64,000 nucleotides of DNA from DATKWD01 sp963704815. GTDB lineage: Bacteria > Actinomycetota > Acidimicrobiia > Acidimicrobiales > Salinilacustritrichaceae. Location of the stretch: the NCBI GenBank assembly GCA_963704815.1, contig CAVPHU010000005.1:124001-188000 (forward strand), in the 5' to 3' direction. Below the pieces are notes generated by a model. The model was not told the DNA's origin and ran no database searches. It was given only the letters and a program-made list of their open reading frames with translations. Of this stretch, positions 35,452-45,110 are shown in pieces (position 1 is the first letter of the stretch; every line of letters begins with the position of its first letter). Both the position numbers and the translations under genes were made by a program.

Positions 35452-35856
35452 ATGGCCCTGACCGAGGACCTGCGACACCGGATCCACACCGCACTGGAAG
35501 AGCTCATGGAACCCGAACTCGCCAAGGGGATCATGGAGATGCTGCCCCCGGTGGGCTGGGCCGATGTGGCAACCAAGCGCGACCTGGACCACCTCGCCAC
35601 GAGGCTGCCTTCAGAGACCGACGGGCTGCGCGCTGACGTACGCGTGATGCGTGCGGAGCTCCAAGCCGACTTCCAGCGAGGACTGCGGACGCAACTACTC
35701 GCGCTGATGAGCTTCAACGTCACGCTCGTCGTGGCAGTCGCGGCCATCGCTGGCCTGACGGGACCCGAACCGCAGTCACTCTGGACGATTGAGCAAGAAC
35801 CGTCGACGTTTGACGATTCACCGTCCACTCACGAAGCTGCATGGTGGACGGCATGA
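35452..35856 (+). CDS. Coiled-coil protein with C-terminal membrane helix, family copy 1
   Basis: 134 residues from ATG 35452, with AAGGGA nine bases upstream; an earlier ATG at 35443 is too close to that site. The N-terminal motif is LAKGIMEMLPPVGWADVATK. A coiled-coil segment (RDLDHLATRLPSETDGLRAD, QADFQRGLRTQ) and a membrane helix (FNVTLVVAVAAIAGL) follow, with a short extra tail. The motif LPPVGWxDV is shared with the protein at 37880. Function unknown. The stop overlaps the start of the PPOX gene (ATGA). Confidence 0.78.
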   Translation: MALTEDLRHRIHTALEELMEPELAKGIMEMLPPVGWADVATKRDLDHLATRLPSETDGLRADVRVMRAELQADFQRGLRTQLLALMSFNVTLVVAVAAIAGLTGPEPQSLWTIEQEPSTFDDSPSTHEAAWWTA

Positions 35857-36380
35857 CAACCATCACCACACACCCGACCACCCCCGACACCGACCCGAAG
35901 CAGCTGGGCAAGGTGCGCAAGGTCATCGAGTCGAAGACCTTCGCCACCCTGGCCACCACCTCGCCCGCCGGCCGGCCGCACGTGGCCGGTGTCCTCTACG
36001 ACGAGGCCGACGGCGCAATGTGGGTGCACACCATGCGGTCGAGCCGCAAGGCCCGCAGCATCGCGGCCAACCCGCACGTCGCCGTCGTCATCCCGTTCCG
36101 CAAGCTCCCGGCCGGCCCGCCCTACACCGTGCAGTTCCAGGCCACGGCCGAGCTCGTCGAGATGGGCGACCCGCGGATCGTCGACCTGCTCGCCGCCGGT
36201 GAGCTGAAGACGGTCTCGGCCCACGGCACGCTCGACGAGCCCGACGGCGTGTTCATCCGGATCACGCCCAACGCCACCGTCCACAGCTACGGGCTCGGGG
36301 TCAACCCCATCGAGCTGATCCGCGACCCGCTGCACACCGGCGCCCGCACCGTCCGCCTCGACGCCGAGGACAACCGATGA
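35853..36380 (+). CDS. Pyridoxamine 5'-phosphate oxidase-family (split-barrel flavin) protein
   Basis: 175 residues. FATLATTSPAGRPHVAGVLY and WVHTMRSSRKARSIAANPHV are the conserved flavin-binding strands of the PPOX-like split barrel. It binds FMN or F420; the substrate is unknown. ATG 35853 overlaps the upstream stop and its own stop overlaps the DUF1772 gene, giving a three-gene coupled unit followed by the AraC-family gene. Confidence 0.88.
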   Translation: MTTITTHPTTPDTDPKQLGKVRKVIESKTFATLATTSPAGRPHVAGVLYDEADGAMWVHTMRSSRKARSIAANPHVAVVIPFRKLPAGPPYTVQFQATAELVEMGDPRIVDLLAAGELKTVSAHGTLDEPDGVFIRITPNATVHSYGLGVNPIELIRDPLHTGARTVRLDAEDNR

Positions 36381-36877
36381 GCGCCGCCTCCACGACCAGC
36401 ATCGGTGCCGGCATCGTCGGGCTCACCATGGTCACCGGGCTGTTCTGGGGCTGGGCCGTCTCGGTCATGCCCGGCCTGCGCACCGTCGACGACCGCACCT
36501 ACGTCGCCACGATGCAGTCGATCAACCGGGCCATCCTCAACCCGATGTTCCTCGTCGTGTTCTCGGGCACCGTTGCGGTGCTGGCGGGCGCCGCGTTCCT
36601 GACCTTCCGGGCCGGCGATGTTCGCCGAGCCTGGTGGATCACGGCGGCGGCCGTCACCTACACGGTCGGTGTCTTCGGCGTCACCGCTGCCGGCAACGTG
36701 CCGCTCAACGACGAGCTCGACGCGTTCGCCCCCGCCACGGCCGACGACGCCGCGTTCGCCGAAGCCCGCAGGGACTACGAGGACCCGTGGAACCGCCTCC
36801 ACATCGTGCGCTCGACGCTCGGCGTGCTGGCCGTCGCCTTCGCCGCCACCGCCGCCCTGACCCCCACCGAGGACTGA
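36377..36877 (+). CDS. DUF1772 (anthrone-oxygenase-like) membrane protein
   Basis: 166 residues with four membrane segments (IVGLTMVTGLFWGWAVSVMP, FLVVFSGTVAVLAGAAFL, WWITAAAVTYTVGVFGVTAA, STLGVLAVAFAATAAL). GNVPLNDELDAF and WNRLHIVRS are the DUF1772 hallmarks. Some relatives are anthrone or anthraquinone oxygenases; most are uncharacterised. It is coupled to the PPOX gene, so a redox reaction on an aromatic substrate is plausible. Confidence 0.88.
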   Translation: MSAASTTSIGAGIVGLTMVTGLFWGWAVSVMPGLRTVDDRTYVATMQSINRAILNPMFLVVFSGTVAVLAGAAFLTFRAGDVRRAWWITAAAVTYTVGVFGVTAAGNVPLNDELDAFAPATADDAAFAEARRDYEDPWNRLHIVRSTLGVLAVAFAATAALTPTED

Positions 36878-36879
36878 AT

Positions 36880-37867
36880 GTGAAGCCACTCACCGAGACG
36901 CCCATCCCGTCGACGGCGGATCCGCTCACCGAGGCGCTGCAGTTCCTGCGGATGGAGGGCATCTTCTACTGCCGATCCGAGCTGACCGCTCCGTGGTCGC
37001 TGGGCCTGCCGCCGATGGCCGACTGCCTCTGGTTCCACGTGGTCACGGCGGGAACCTGCGTGCTGGTCGACAGCGACGGCACGGAGCGGGTGCTTCGGCG
37101 GGGTGACCTGGCGGTGCTCCCGCACGGCGCCGGACACTCCGCGGCCGACGACCCCGAGCTGCGTCCCGCACCGGTGATGGATCTGCCGCACGACTACCTG
37201 AGCCCCAACTACGCCATCCTGCGCCACGGCGGCGGCGGCGAGCGGGTCGACCTGATCTGCGGAGCGGTTCGTCTCGCCCACCCGGCGGCCCGGAACCTGC
37301 TCGAGGTGCTGCCCGAGATCATCCACGTCGACCCGTCGAGCAACCGCCGAGCCCTCGAGTGGCTGCCGAGCATCCTCGGGATGATCGCGGCCGAGGCGGC
37401 CGCACCCCGCCCCGGCGGCGAGGCCGTGGTCACCCGGTTGTGCGACATCCTCGTCATCAGCGCCATCCGCAGCTGGCTCGACACCGACCCGGCGGCCAAG
37501 ACGGGCTGGGTCGGTGCGCTGCAGGATCCTCAGATCGGTCAGGCCGTGGCGCTCATCCATCGCGAGCCCGAGCGCGAGTGGACGGTGGCCGACCTGGCCG
37601 CCACCGTCGCCATGAGCCGCTCGGCGTTCAGCGCCCGGTTCAGCGAGCTCGTCGGCGAAGGCCCGATGCAGTACGTGACCAAGTGGCGCATGCACGTGGC
37701 GACCGACCTGCTTGCGCGAGGAGCAGCTGACCGTCGCCCGGGTGGCCGAGCGCCTCGGCTACGCATCCGAGGCCGCCTTCAGCCGCGCCTACAAGCGGGT
37801 GACGGGCCTCGCGCCCGGAGCCGTGCGCCGCCGCGGACCGGCCGATCCGCTCGCCGAAGCCGGCTGA
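36880..37867 (+). CDS. AraC-family regulator (cupin-6 type), one frame break
   Basis: About 328 residues from GTG 36880. The N-terminal cupin domain has LWFHVVTAGTCVLVDSDGTE and GDLAVLPHGAGHSAADD. The C-terminal DNA-binding domain has WTVADLAATVAMSRSAFSAR. The frame changes near 37715 and then reads VARVAERLGYASEAAFSRAY, the second HTH, to a stop at 37865. It probably regulates the PPOX/DUF1772 genes upstream. Confidence 0.85.
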
Positions 37868-37879
37868 GGCCCTGCCGGG

Positions 37880-38200
37880 TCAGCTGGTCAGGCCGATGGC
37901 CGCGACCACCAGCGACGTCATGGTCGCCATCGAGCCGACCATGGCCAGCACCATCGCCCGAGTCTGCCGCTCGAGCCGGGTCGACAACTCGGCTCGGAAC
38001 GCCGAATCGACCGCTCGGATTTCGGCGAGCAACTGATGCCTCATGTGCTCGAGTTCGGTGTTCGTCGTGACGTCCATCCAACCCACCGGTGGCAGATGCT
38101 TCATGAGTGTCGCCGCGATCTGCGGCCCTGCTTGATCTTCGAGACACGAATGCAGCTCATGGTGTTCCTCTTCGGTCACGGCCACTACGACCTCCCTCAC
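37880..38200 (-). CDS. Coiled-coil protein with C-terminal membrane helix, family copy 2
   Basis: 106 residues. N-terminal EEEHHELHSCLEDQAG, then IAATLMKHLPPVGWMDVTTN, a charged helical stretch (LEHMRHQLLAEIRAVDSAFR) and a C-terminal membrane helix (ATMTSLVVAAIGLTS). It shares the LPPVGWxDVxT block with the protein at 35452. It converges with the AraC-family gene. Function unknown. Confidence 0.75.
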   Translation of the reverse strand: MREVVVAVTEEEHHELHSCLEDQAGPQIAATLMKHLPPVGWMDVTTNTELEHMRHQLLAEIRAVDSAFRAELSTRLERQTRAMVLAMVGSMATMTSLVVAAIGLTS

Positions 38201-38276
38201 ATCAAGATGATCTGAGAGCTGTCAGCCGCTCCGAAGCACGGTCATCGTACCCAGCGCCGCCGGAGAGCCGCCAGAG

Positions 38277-39245
38277 TCAGGTGGTCACCACGAGCTTGCC
38301 GGTCGCCCGTCCCGCTTCCATGTCGGCGTGGGCTTCGGCGATCTCGTCGAGTCGGTAGACGCGATGGATCGGCACCGTTGCCTGGCCTGCGGCGACCGCG
38401 TCGAGAAACCCCTGGAGGACCGAGGCCGGAAGGTCGTGGGCGTCGCCGCCGTAGGAGGTGAGCCTCACGCCTCTGGGGATGTAGTCGATGGGATAGAAGT
38501 CCTCGACGGTCCACTCGTTCGACAGCATGCCGGTGAAACAGACCACACCGTGGACCCGAGTCGACCGAAGGGTGTCGGGAAGCGTGGGGGTGCCGATCAG
38601 TTCGAGGGCCGCGTCGACGCCCTCGGGGACGATCTCGCGAACCTGGGCGGCGACCTCACCGTCGTCGATCAGCGCGTGGTCGACGCCGATCTCGGTCAGT
38701 GCGTCGGCCTTCGCGGCGCTCCGCGTGGTCGCCAGCACCGTCATGTTGCGTTGCTTGGCCAGCACGGCTGTTGCCATGCCGACCGACGAAGTACCGCCGC
38801 GGATCAGGAGCGACTGGCGCGGCTTCGCGTCGAGGCCGATCGTGAGCGACCCGTGGGCGGTCTGGAGCATCTCGGGGACGGCACCGAGGGTGGCCCAGTC
38901 GAGATCGCTCTCGAAGGGCACGACCTGACTGGCCGGGACCGCGGTGAACTGGGCGTAGCCACCGTCGAAGGTGCGGCCCATGCCGCCCATCATCGCCACG
39001 ACCTGCTGGCCGATGTCGAACTCGCCCCGCGGGCAGCGGGCGACGATCCCGGTCGCCTCGATGCCCAGGACCCGGGGGAAGGTGACCCCTTCGGCCAGGC
39101 CCAGCCGGGTGTGCAGTTCGGATCGATTGAGCCCGAACGCCTTCACCGCGATCAGCACCCAGCCGTCGGGCGCATCCGGGACGGGGACGTCGCGGACCGC
39201 CAGCGCGTCCGGTGGGCCGGGCGCATCGAGGACCACGGCTCGCAT
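38277..39245 (-). CDS. Zinc-less medium-chain alcohol dehydrogenase (quinone-oxidoreductase-like)
   Basis: 322 residues from ATG 39243-39245. The start is MRAVVLDAPGPPDALAVRDV, with FGLNRSELHTRLG, a feature of quinone-oxidoreductase-like proteins lacking the catalytic zinc ligands. The NADPH-binding motif is LLIRGGTSSVGMATAVLAKQ. PVPIHRVYRLDEIAEAHADM ends the family pattern. It reduces enones or quinones with NADPH. It lies beside repeat copy A. Confidence 0.88.
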   Translation of the reverse strand: MRAVVLDAPGPPDALAVRDVPVPDAPDGWVLIAVKAFGLNRSELHTRLGLAEGVTFPRVLGIEATGIVARCPRGEFDIGQQVVAMMGGMGRTFDGGYAQFTAVPASQVVPFESDLDWATLGAVPEMLQTAHGSLTIGLDAKPRQSLLIRGGTSSVGMATAVLAKQRNMTVLATTRSAAKADALTEIGVDHALIDDGEVAAQVREIVPEGVDAALELIGTPTLPDTLRSTRVHGVVCFTGMLSNEWTVEDFYPIDYIPRGVRLTSYGGDAHDLPASVLQGFLDAVAAGQATVPIHRVYRLDEIAEAHADMEAGRATGKLVVTT

Positions 39246-39322
39246 CGTCTCGGTCAATGGCTCGTCCTCCTGGTCGCCGGCCGCAGGGTAGAGGGCGCAA
39301 CGGGCGAGGATGGCGCAGCGGT

Positions 39323-39446
39323 CGAGCGGATAGGCGCCGTCGCGAAGCAGGCGCGTGCTCGGCCGGGGCCCGAGCGGCCCGTCGCGACGAAGGAGCGACA
39401 GGAGCGGGTATGGCGGGGAGCTGCGAAACTCTGATCCGCGCAGCTC
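39323..39446 (+). repeat. Structured direct repeat, copy A
   Basis: A ~124-bp block almost identical to 42744-42873. The central 50 bases (CGTGCTCGGCCGGGG... to ...GACAGGAGCGGG) are the same in both. It contains self-complementary pieces GCTCGG/CCGAGC, CGTCGCGACG, GTCGC/GCGAC, and a closing stem GAGCTGCG/CGCAGCTC whose loop differs between copies while the stem does not. Confidence 0.85.
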
Positions 39447-39447
39447 T

Positions 39448-40585
39448 TCAGCGGTTGTGCACGGCCAGCATCGTCCGATCGAACAGCTGACGGGCCACTG
39501 GCACGCTGCCGTGGCACCGGCGTCCCGGCCCGCTCGAGGCCGTCCCGGATCGGACGGGCCAGCCGCTCCTCCAGCCCGTCCTCGAGGAGCGACCGGGCGA
39601 CCATGCGGAATCGGGGGATGTCGTCGAGCTCGGCCAGCGCGACGAGGTCGTCGACGGGCGGGAAGGTCCCATAGTCCTCGAGCACGCCGAGGTGGTGGAG
39701 GCAGATCTCGGTGATCGCGCACTTGCAGCACCGACCGCAGTTGCCGGAGGGGACGCGGTTCTCCCAGCACACCCGCAGGTGTTGCTGCGCGAGCCGCTCG
39801 GGGCCGACTCGCGTCGATCTTCTGGAAGCGGTTGACGTGCGCATCAGCGTGCTCGACCTTCAATGCTTCGGTCCCGAGCAGGTGATCGGTCCGGAAGTGC
39901 GATCCCCACGGTTCGTGCCCGGAGACCGCCCACGAGCTGGCGATCACGAGCCGATCGTGCCCCTCGAGCGCGTTGCCGATTCCGGCGAGCGCGGCTCCGT
40001 GGGTCCGAACCCAGTCGATCGACGCGAACGTCGGGTGCCGGCGCAGGTCGGTGTGCACCACGACCAGCTCGGACCCGACCTCGGCCGCGACCGCGGCCAT
40101 GCCTTGCCGGGCCGGCTCGAAGCGGACGTGGTCGCCGACCTCGATGTCGAACCCGTTGACGAACAGCAGCGTGTCGGGAACCCGCGGTCCGCGTCAGCAG
40201 GGCGTGGAACGAGTCGATCCCGGAGGTGAACGCCAGCGCGGTCGATGCGCCGGATGCCGATCTGCGCACCAGCCGATCGGCGCGGAGATCGAGGGGGCTG
40301 GTGTCGAACCAGCTCTGGTGGATGGTGGCCAGCTTCCCGAGGCCCCGATGCAAGCGCTCGCTCAGCTCGCCCTCGACCACCACCGGCCGACCGAGGTGGG
40401 CACCGGCGAGGGCGAACGGTGCGGCGATGACGTCCTGGAGGTCAGCCGAGGTCGACGTCCGATGACCAGATCGACACCGGGTGACCGTCGACGGTCCAAC
40501 TGACGGTGCTGACGCCATCGGTCGTGGAACGACGCGGCGCCGAGATGACGATCGGGTCGCCGTTCTCGGTGGATGCCGCCGGCAC
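39448..40585 (-). CDS. PP-loop ATP-pyrophosphatase-like protein with Cys motif, several frame breaks
   Basis: About 375 residues from a likely GTG at 40583-40585, readable only by changing frame near 40460, 40190, 39810 and 39520. The SGxDS signature of PP-loop enzymes appears in LAFTSGIDSFHALL. A later segment, CWENRVPSGNCGRCCKCAIT, carries four cysteines resembling the NCGRCEKC motif of actinobacterial PP-loop proteins. It ends VARQLFDRTMLAVHNR. It probably adenylates a substrate and may bind zinc or an iron-sulfur cluster. The breaks may be errors or decay. Confidence 0.6.
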
Positions 40586-40628
40586 GCGTGGTCACGGTAG
40601 TGGTCGGCGCATGCCACGGCGGGCGTTG

Positions 40629-40658
40629 CCCGATGTTATCGGAACCGATAACATCGGG
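40629..40658. promoter_or_regulatory. 30-bp palindromic operator of a toxin-antitoxin pair
   Basis: CCCGATGTTATCGG (40629-40642), two spacer bases, CCGATAACATCGGG (40645-40658): perfect 14-bp arms. The ATG of the HTH gene begins three bases later. Autoregulation by the HTH protein is likely. There is no room for a ribosome site, so a leaderless transcript is implied. Confidence 0.85.
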
Positions 40659-40660
40659 TC

Positions 40661-40990
40661 ATGGCCGTTGCCGAGCTGATCCGCACCGCCCGCCGCGAGG
40701 CAGGCCTCACCCAGCGTCAGCTCGCGGCGCTCGCCGGCACGTCGGCCGCTGCCATCTGCTTCTACGAGCAGGCCGAACGGGTCCCGCGTATCGACACGGC
40801 GACCCGCATCCTCGAGGCGGCCGGACGGCGACTCGTGTTGGTCGCCGAACCTCCGTCACGTGTCGACGTCCGGGCCAACGCCGAGGCGTTCGAACAGGTG
40901 CTCGGACTCGCCGACGCCCTGCCGCAGCGCCACGCCGAGGAGCTGACCAGTCCGGTGTTCGCGTCACTGGCGGTGGGCCGGTCGGCGTGA
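40661..40990 (+). CDS. XRE-type HTH antitoxin-like protein
   Basis: 109 residues. HTH at residues 1-60: ELIRTARREAGLTQRQLAAL and GTSAAAICFYEQAERVPRID. The rest is a helical tail. It overlaps the nucleotidyltransferase gene by four bases (GTGA). A perfect palindrome abuts its start codon, fitting an autoregulated antitoxin. Confidence 0.85.
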   Translation: MAVAELIRTARREAGLTQRQLAALAGTSAAAICFYEQAERVPRIDTATRILEAAGRRLVLVAEPPSRVDVRANAEAFEQVLGLADALPQRHAEELTSPVFASLAVGRSA

Positions 40991-41547
40991 CCGTCGGCCT
41001 CGTCGACAAGATCGTCGAGCTGCACCGCAAGCTCGGCGCGGCCGGTCTTGCCCACGCGTTCGGCGGTGCCATCGCGCTGGCGTACTGCACCGGCGAGCCG
41101 CGGGCGACGATCGACATCGACGTGAACGTGTTCGTCGGCACCGACCAGATCGACGAGCTGGCCGCTGCCCTCGCACCCGAGATCGTGGTGGCCGCACCCG
41201 ACGTCGAACGCCTGTCGCGTGACGGACAGACCCGGCTGTGGTGGGACACCACCCCGGTCGACGTCTTCTTGTCGAACCATCCGTTCCACGACGAAGCCGA
41301 ACGTCGGGTGCAGACGGTGCCGTTCGCCGGGGTCGACGATCTGCCCGTGCTCGACTGCGCCGACCTCGCAGTGTTCAAGGCCTTCTTCGCCCGGCCCAAG
41401 GACGTGCTCGACGTCGCCACCATGGCGGCGGCGCACACCGTCGACGTCGACCACCTCCGGGCCGAGGTCGCCGATCTGCTGGGCGGCCATGAAGAGCGCA
41501 TGGCCTTCTTCGCCAAGGTCGCCGACACCGTCGTCGCCCTCGGCTGA
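40987..41547 (+). CDS. AbiEii/AbiGii-type nucleotidyltransferase toxin-like protein
   Basis: 186 residues from GTG 40987. Nucleotidyltransferase strand AFGGAIALAYCTGEPRATID with the acidic pair in TIDIDVNVFVG, then DTTPVDVFLSNHPFHDEAER. The HTH gene coupled upstream is the usual antitoxin. Relatives transfer nucleotides to tRNA or other acceptors and block growth; the target here is unknown. Confidence 0.82.
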   Translation: MTVGLVDKIVELHRKLGAAGLAHAFGGAIALAYCTGEPRATIDIDVNVFVGTDQIDELAAALAPEIVVAAPDVERLSRDGQTRLWWDTTPVDVFLSNHPFHDEAERRVQTVPFAGVDDLPVLDCADLAVFKAFFARPKDVLDVATMAAAHTVDVDHLRAEVADLLGGHEERMAFFAKVADTVVALG

Positions 41548-41565
41548 GCCCCTTCGACCGCACGA

Positions 41566-41694
41566 CGAACGAGCGATCCAGGCCCAGGGGTCGACGACCT
41601 CGAGCCCGGCGAACCGCTCGAAGTCCTTTGGGTTGCGGGCGACGACGGCCCGGCCGTCTGACCAGCCGGTGAGCTCGGCCCGTTCGGGCGCCAG
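41566..41694 (-). pseudogene. PIN-domain toxin, C-terminal remnant
   Basis: The frame reads LTGWSDGRAVVARNPKDFER and FAGLEVVDPWAW, the last two strands of a VapC-type PIN domain with its final acidic residue. The N-terminal part with the other active-site acids is missing, and no stop follows in frame. It lies between the nucleotidyltransferase gene and the MazF-like gene. Confidence 0.6.
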
Positions 41695-41695
41695 A

Positions 41696-42034
41696 TCAGT
41701 GGTCGAGCAGGATTCGGACCACGTCGTCGATCGATCGGCTGGTTCCTGGGTCGATCTGACCAAGGCGATGGATGAGACGGCGCCGGCCGACCGACCGCAA
41801 CTGTTCGCATTGTGCGTAGCTCGGCTGATCGAGACCGGTTGCCGCCGTCGCTTCGACTCCGACGTGAAGCGAAAGCCCCCTTCGGGTCGTGGTGAGAGGT
41901 ACCAGGAAGACCGTCGGGAACTCGAGGCCGAACGACGAGGGCGGACCGACGACGACGGCCGGACGTTGTTCCGATGGTTCGGCCGGGAACCGCTCGCCGA
42001 AGTCGACCAGCCAGATGTCGTCAACCGACGCCAT
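41696..42034 (-). CDS. MazF/PemK-family toxin
   Basis: 112 residues. IWLVDFGERFPAEPSEQRPA, VVVGPPSSFGLEFPTVFLVP and LTTTRRGLSLHVGVEATAAT are the conserved MazF/PemK strands, and SYAQCEQLRSVGRRRL is the last. It is a sequence-specific endoribonuclease toxin by family. It overlaps the antitoxin gene by 14 bases. Confidence 0.88.
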   Translation of the reverse strand: MASVDDIWLVDFGERFPAEPSEQRPAVVVGPPSSFGLEFPTVFLVPLTTTRRGLSLHVGVEATAATGLDQPSYAQCEQLRSVGRRRLIHRLGQIDPGTSRSIDDVVRILLDH

Positions 42035-42257
42035 CGGTGACTTCGGTCGAGCCGGCCTCGTCGAGGTAGTCCCGCCAGCCCTTCGGATCGGACCGAAGTG
42101 CGACCAACTGGTCGGTCACCCGCTCTGCGAAGCGACGACGTCGCAGGGCTTCGGCCGCTTCCCGCACCGTGTCGATGAGCGACATCCCCGAGGCTCGGCT
42201 CAGCTCGGCCAGCAGCGCGTGGGTCTCGGTGTCGACGCGAATCGTGGTCGTCGCCAT
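42021..42257 (-). CDS. Ribbon-helix-helix antitoxin (MazE/VapB-like)
   Basis: 78 residues from ATG 42255-42257. TTTIRVDTETHALLAELSRA is a ribbon-helix-helix DNA-binding start. The C-terminal part (VTDQLVALRSDPKGWRDYLD) would wrap the toxin. It precedes and overlaps the MazF-like gene, the normal order for this type II module. Confidence 0.85.
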   Translation of the reverse strand: MATTTIRVDTETHALLAELSRASGMSLIDTVREAAEALRRRRFAERVTDQLVALRSDPKGWRDYLDEAGSTEVTDGVG

Positions 42258-42299
42258 CGGAGGAAGCATACGAGTTGCATGCGTCATCGTCTACACCCT

Positions 42300-42705
42300 T
42301 CAGCGTCGAGTCGGCGGCATGGCCAGCACGAGCTTGCCGCCGGGTTCGCGGCGCACGATGACGCCCTCGCCCAGCTGCTCGCCGATCTGTTGGATGCCCT
42401 CGATGAAGGCGTCGATCTCGGCGACGTAGTCGGCATCGCCGGCGAGATCGGCAGCGGGGAGCTGTGAGTCCCAGTGGTCGATGATCGTCGCCCGGTAGTC
42501 GTTCCACCCGAGGTGGGGAAGCTGGGTGACCATCGCCGTCGTGGTGGCCTTGCGAGAAGCTCAACCCGGCCCACCCACGGCTGCACCCACACTCGGGGGT
42601 GTGGCATTCGAGGAACGGCATGGCGACCAGCTCGCCGTCGATCGTGAAGCCGTAGTCGTCGTCGACGAGGCCTTGGGTTTCGGAGGTGGCGGTGAGTGCG
42701 AACAT
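42300..42705 (-). CDS. Conserved small actinobacterial protein, one frame break
   Basis: About 135 residues from ATG 42703-42705 after bridging a frame change near 42550. The first part reads FALTATSETQGLVDDDYGFT and FLECHTPECGCSRGWAGLS with a four-cysteine cluster. The second part reads MVTQLPHLGWNDYRATIIDH to VIVRREPGGKLVLAM. This matches a conserved small protein of actinobacteria with no assigned function. Repeat copy B lies just upstream. Confidence 0.7.
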
Positions 42706-42743
42706 GGCACCCATCTTGCAGAGCACCTGAGACAGTCATCGGC

Positions 42744-42873
42744 CGAGCGGATCGGCGCCGTCGCGAAGCAGGCGCCGTGCTCGGCCGGGGCCCGAGCGGC
42801 CCGTCGCGACGAAGGAGCGACAGGAGCGGGCATGGCGGGGAGCTGCGAAACTCGGCCCTGTCCGCGCAGCTCC
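42744..42873 (+). repeat. Structured direct repeat, copy B
   Basis: Second copy of the element at 39323, in the same orientation, about 3.3 kb away. It differs mainly by one extra C, a T/C change and the loop of the terminal GGAGCTGCG/CGCAGCTCC stem. Together the copies bracket the PP-loop gene and the toxin-antitoxin genes. Confidence 0.85.
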
Positions 42874-42995
42874 TTGTCGCCCGAGTCCGGAGCTCCATCG
42901 ACCAGTGACAGCCACGACCGGGCACGGGTACGCTCGGCCCGTCCGAGACTCGGCGCACGGACCGCCCTCTGAAGTCCTCGCCGAGAGGGAAGTCC

Positions 42996-43352
42996 ATGTC
43001 CGACACCGACGCAGCTCGCATCGAGCTGTACGACATCGCCAAGCAGAAGGTCGACGAACGCTTCGCCGAACTCCTCATGAAGATGCTGCCCGACGACCCC
43101 GACCGCCACGCGACCAAGGACGACGTCGAAGTCCTCGGCGCCGGCCTCCGCACCGAGATGGCCCAGCTGGGCGGCGACCTCCGCACCGAGATGGCCGACC
43201 TCCGCACAGCGATGGCCGCGCTCGACGCGCGGTTGAGCCGCGAGATCCACGACAGCGTCTCGGCCCAGACGCGCACGCTCCTCCTCGGCCTTCTCGGCTC
43301 GGTGACCGCACTCGCCATCGCCAACACCGCCACCATGGCCCTCGTCGGCTGA
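42996..43352 (+). CDS. Coiled-coil protein with C-terminal membrane helix, family copy 3
   Basis: 118 residues. FAELLMKMLPDDPDRHATKD aligns with the LMxxLPPVGWxDVATK block of copies 1 and 2. Heptad segments GLRTEMAQLGGDLRTEMADL follow, then a membrane helix (LLLGLLGSVTALAIANTATM). It is similar in design to Borrelia Bdr-like and mitochondrial CCDC90-like coiled-coil anchors, but without proven relation. Function unknown. Confidence 0.8.
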   Translation: MSDTDAARIELYDIAKQKVDERFAELLMKMLPDDPDRHATKDDVEVLGAGLRTEMAQLGGDLRTEMADLRTAMAALDARLSREIHDSVSAQTRTLLLGLLGSVTALAIANTATMALVG

Positions 43353-43392
43353 CGGCAACTCGACGCGTCAGACGCGTGCTGCGTGCCCTCCT

Positions 43393-44249
<857 letters not shown>

Positions 44250-44250
<1 letters not shown>

Positions 44251-45073
44251 CAGATCTCCCGATGGTCGAGGCGAGGGGCACGGACGCGAGGACGGCGGCG
44301 GCAGCGGCGAACACGGCGAGGGCGACCATCTGGGTGGCCGAGCCGAAGGGGGCGAGCCAGTCGCCGGTGATTCGACCCGAAGCGGCGATGCCGGCGAACC
44401 AGACCACGGCGACGCCGGCTGCCGCCCGCCAGGGAGTGACGAACGTGGCCAGGGCCAGCGTCGTCACGGCCAGGGCGAGGGCCGGAAGGAGCCAGGCGAC
44501 CGCGACCAGCCCGCTGTCGAACAGCGCGACCGACCCGATCAGCCCGATCGGGACGGCGACGGCCAGCACGGCGATGGTGCGGAACAGGAGCAGCCGGAGC
44601 CCCGACAGCGGCGCGGCCGCGGCGACCTCGTGGGCAGGGTCGACGACCGGGCCGTAGGCGGCGGCGACGCCGACCAGCGGGACGACGGCGGCGAGCGCCA
44701 GGAAGAGGGCGACGTCCTGATCGCGCCCGCGGTCGGCGGCGAGCACGCCGAAGAACAGGCTCACGACCACGGCCAGGGCCGCCGCCACCGCGAGCGAGTG
44801 GGTGGCGGCGACGAGCCGGCCCACGTGATCGGGCAGCCCCAGCCGGCCGAGCACCCGCTCGGGGAGAGTGAGGGCCGGCCGGTCGATCTCGTCGACGATG
44901 GCCGCCCACAGGTCGGTGTCGTCGGCCGGCTGCGTCTCGGTGCCATCGAGGCGACGCAGCTCGCCCTGACAACGGACACAGCTGACGAGATGGGTGTCGA
45001 CCGACGCCGTGGCGACGGCGTCGAGGCCGCGCCGCTGGTAGGCGTCGAGCAGGTGGTCGGCGTGCCAGGTCAC
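44250..45073 (-). CDS. Zinc-finger anti-sigma-type membrane protein, possible frame break near the end
   Basis: About 274 residues. N-terminal zf-HC2 motif (VDTHLVSCVRCQGELRRL, giving the His-x3-Cys-x2-Cys cluster) and six membrane segments such as SLAVAAALAVVVSLFFGVLA and LFLALAAVVPLVGVAAAYGP. A frame change near 44290 is needed to reach the stop that touches the ATPase start (PRLDHREI). It lies directly after the ECF sigma gene, as an anti-sigma factor would, and its membrane part may also act as the transporter permease. Confidence 0.78.
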
Positions 45074-45110
45074 GTCGGGTCCTTCCGGGTGGAGTGGTGG
45101 GGTGCGGGGT

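Noticed and set aside
39323..42873. Idea that the repeated elements are integron attC sites around a cassette
   Set aside because: No RYYYAAC/GTTRRRY core pair is visible at the ends, there is no integrase gene, and the enclosed genes face both directions with their own promoters.
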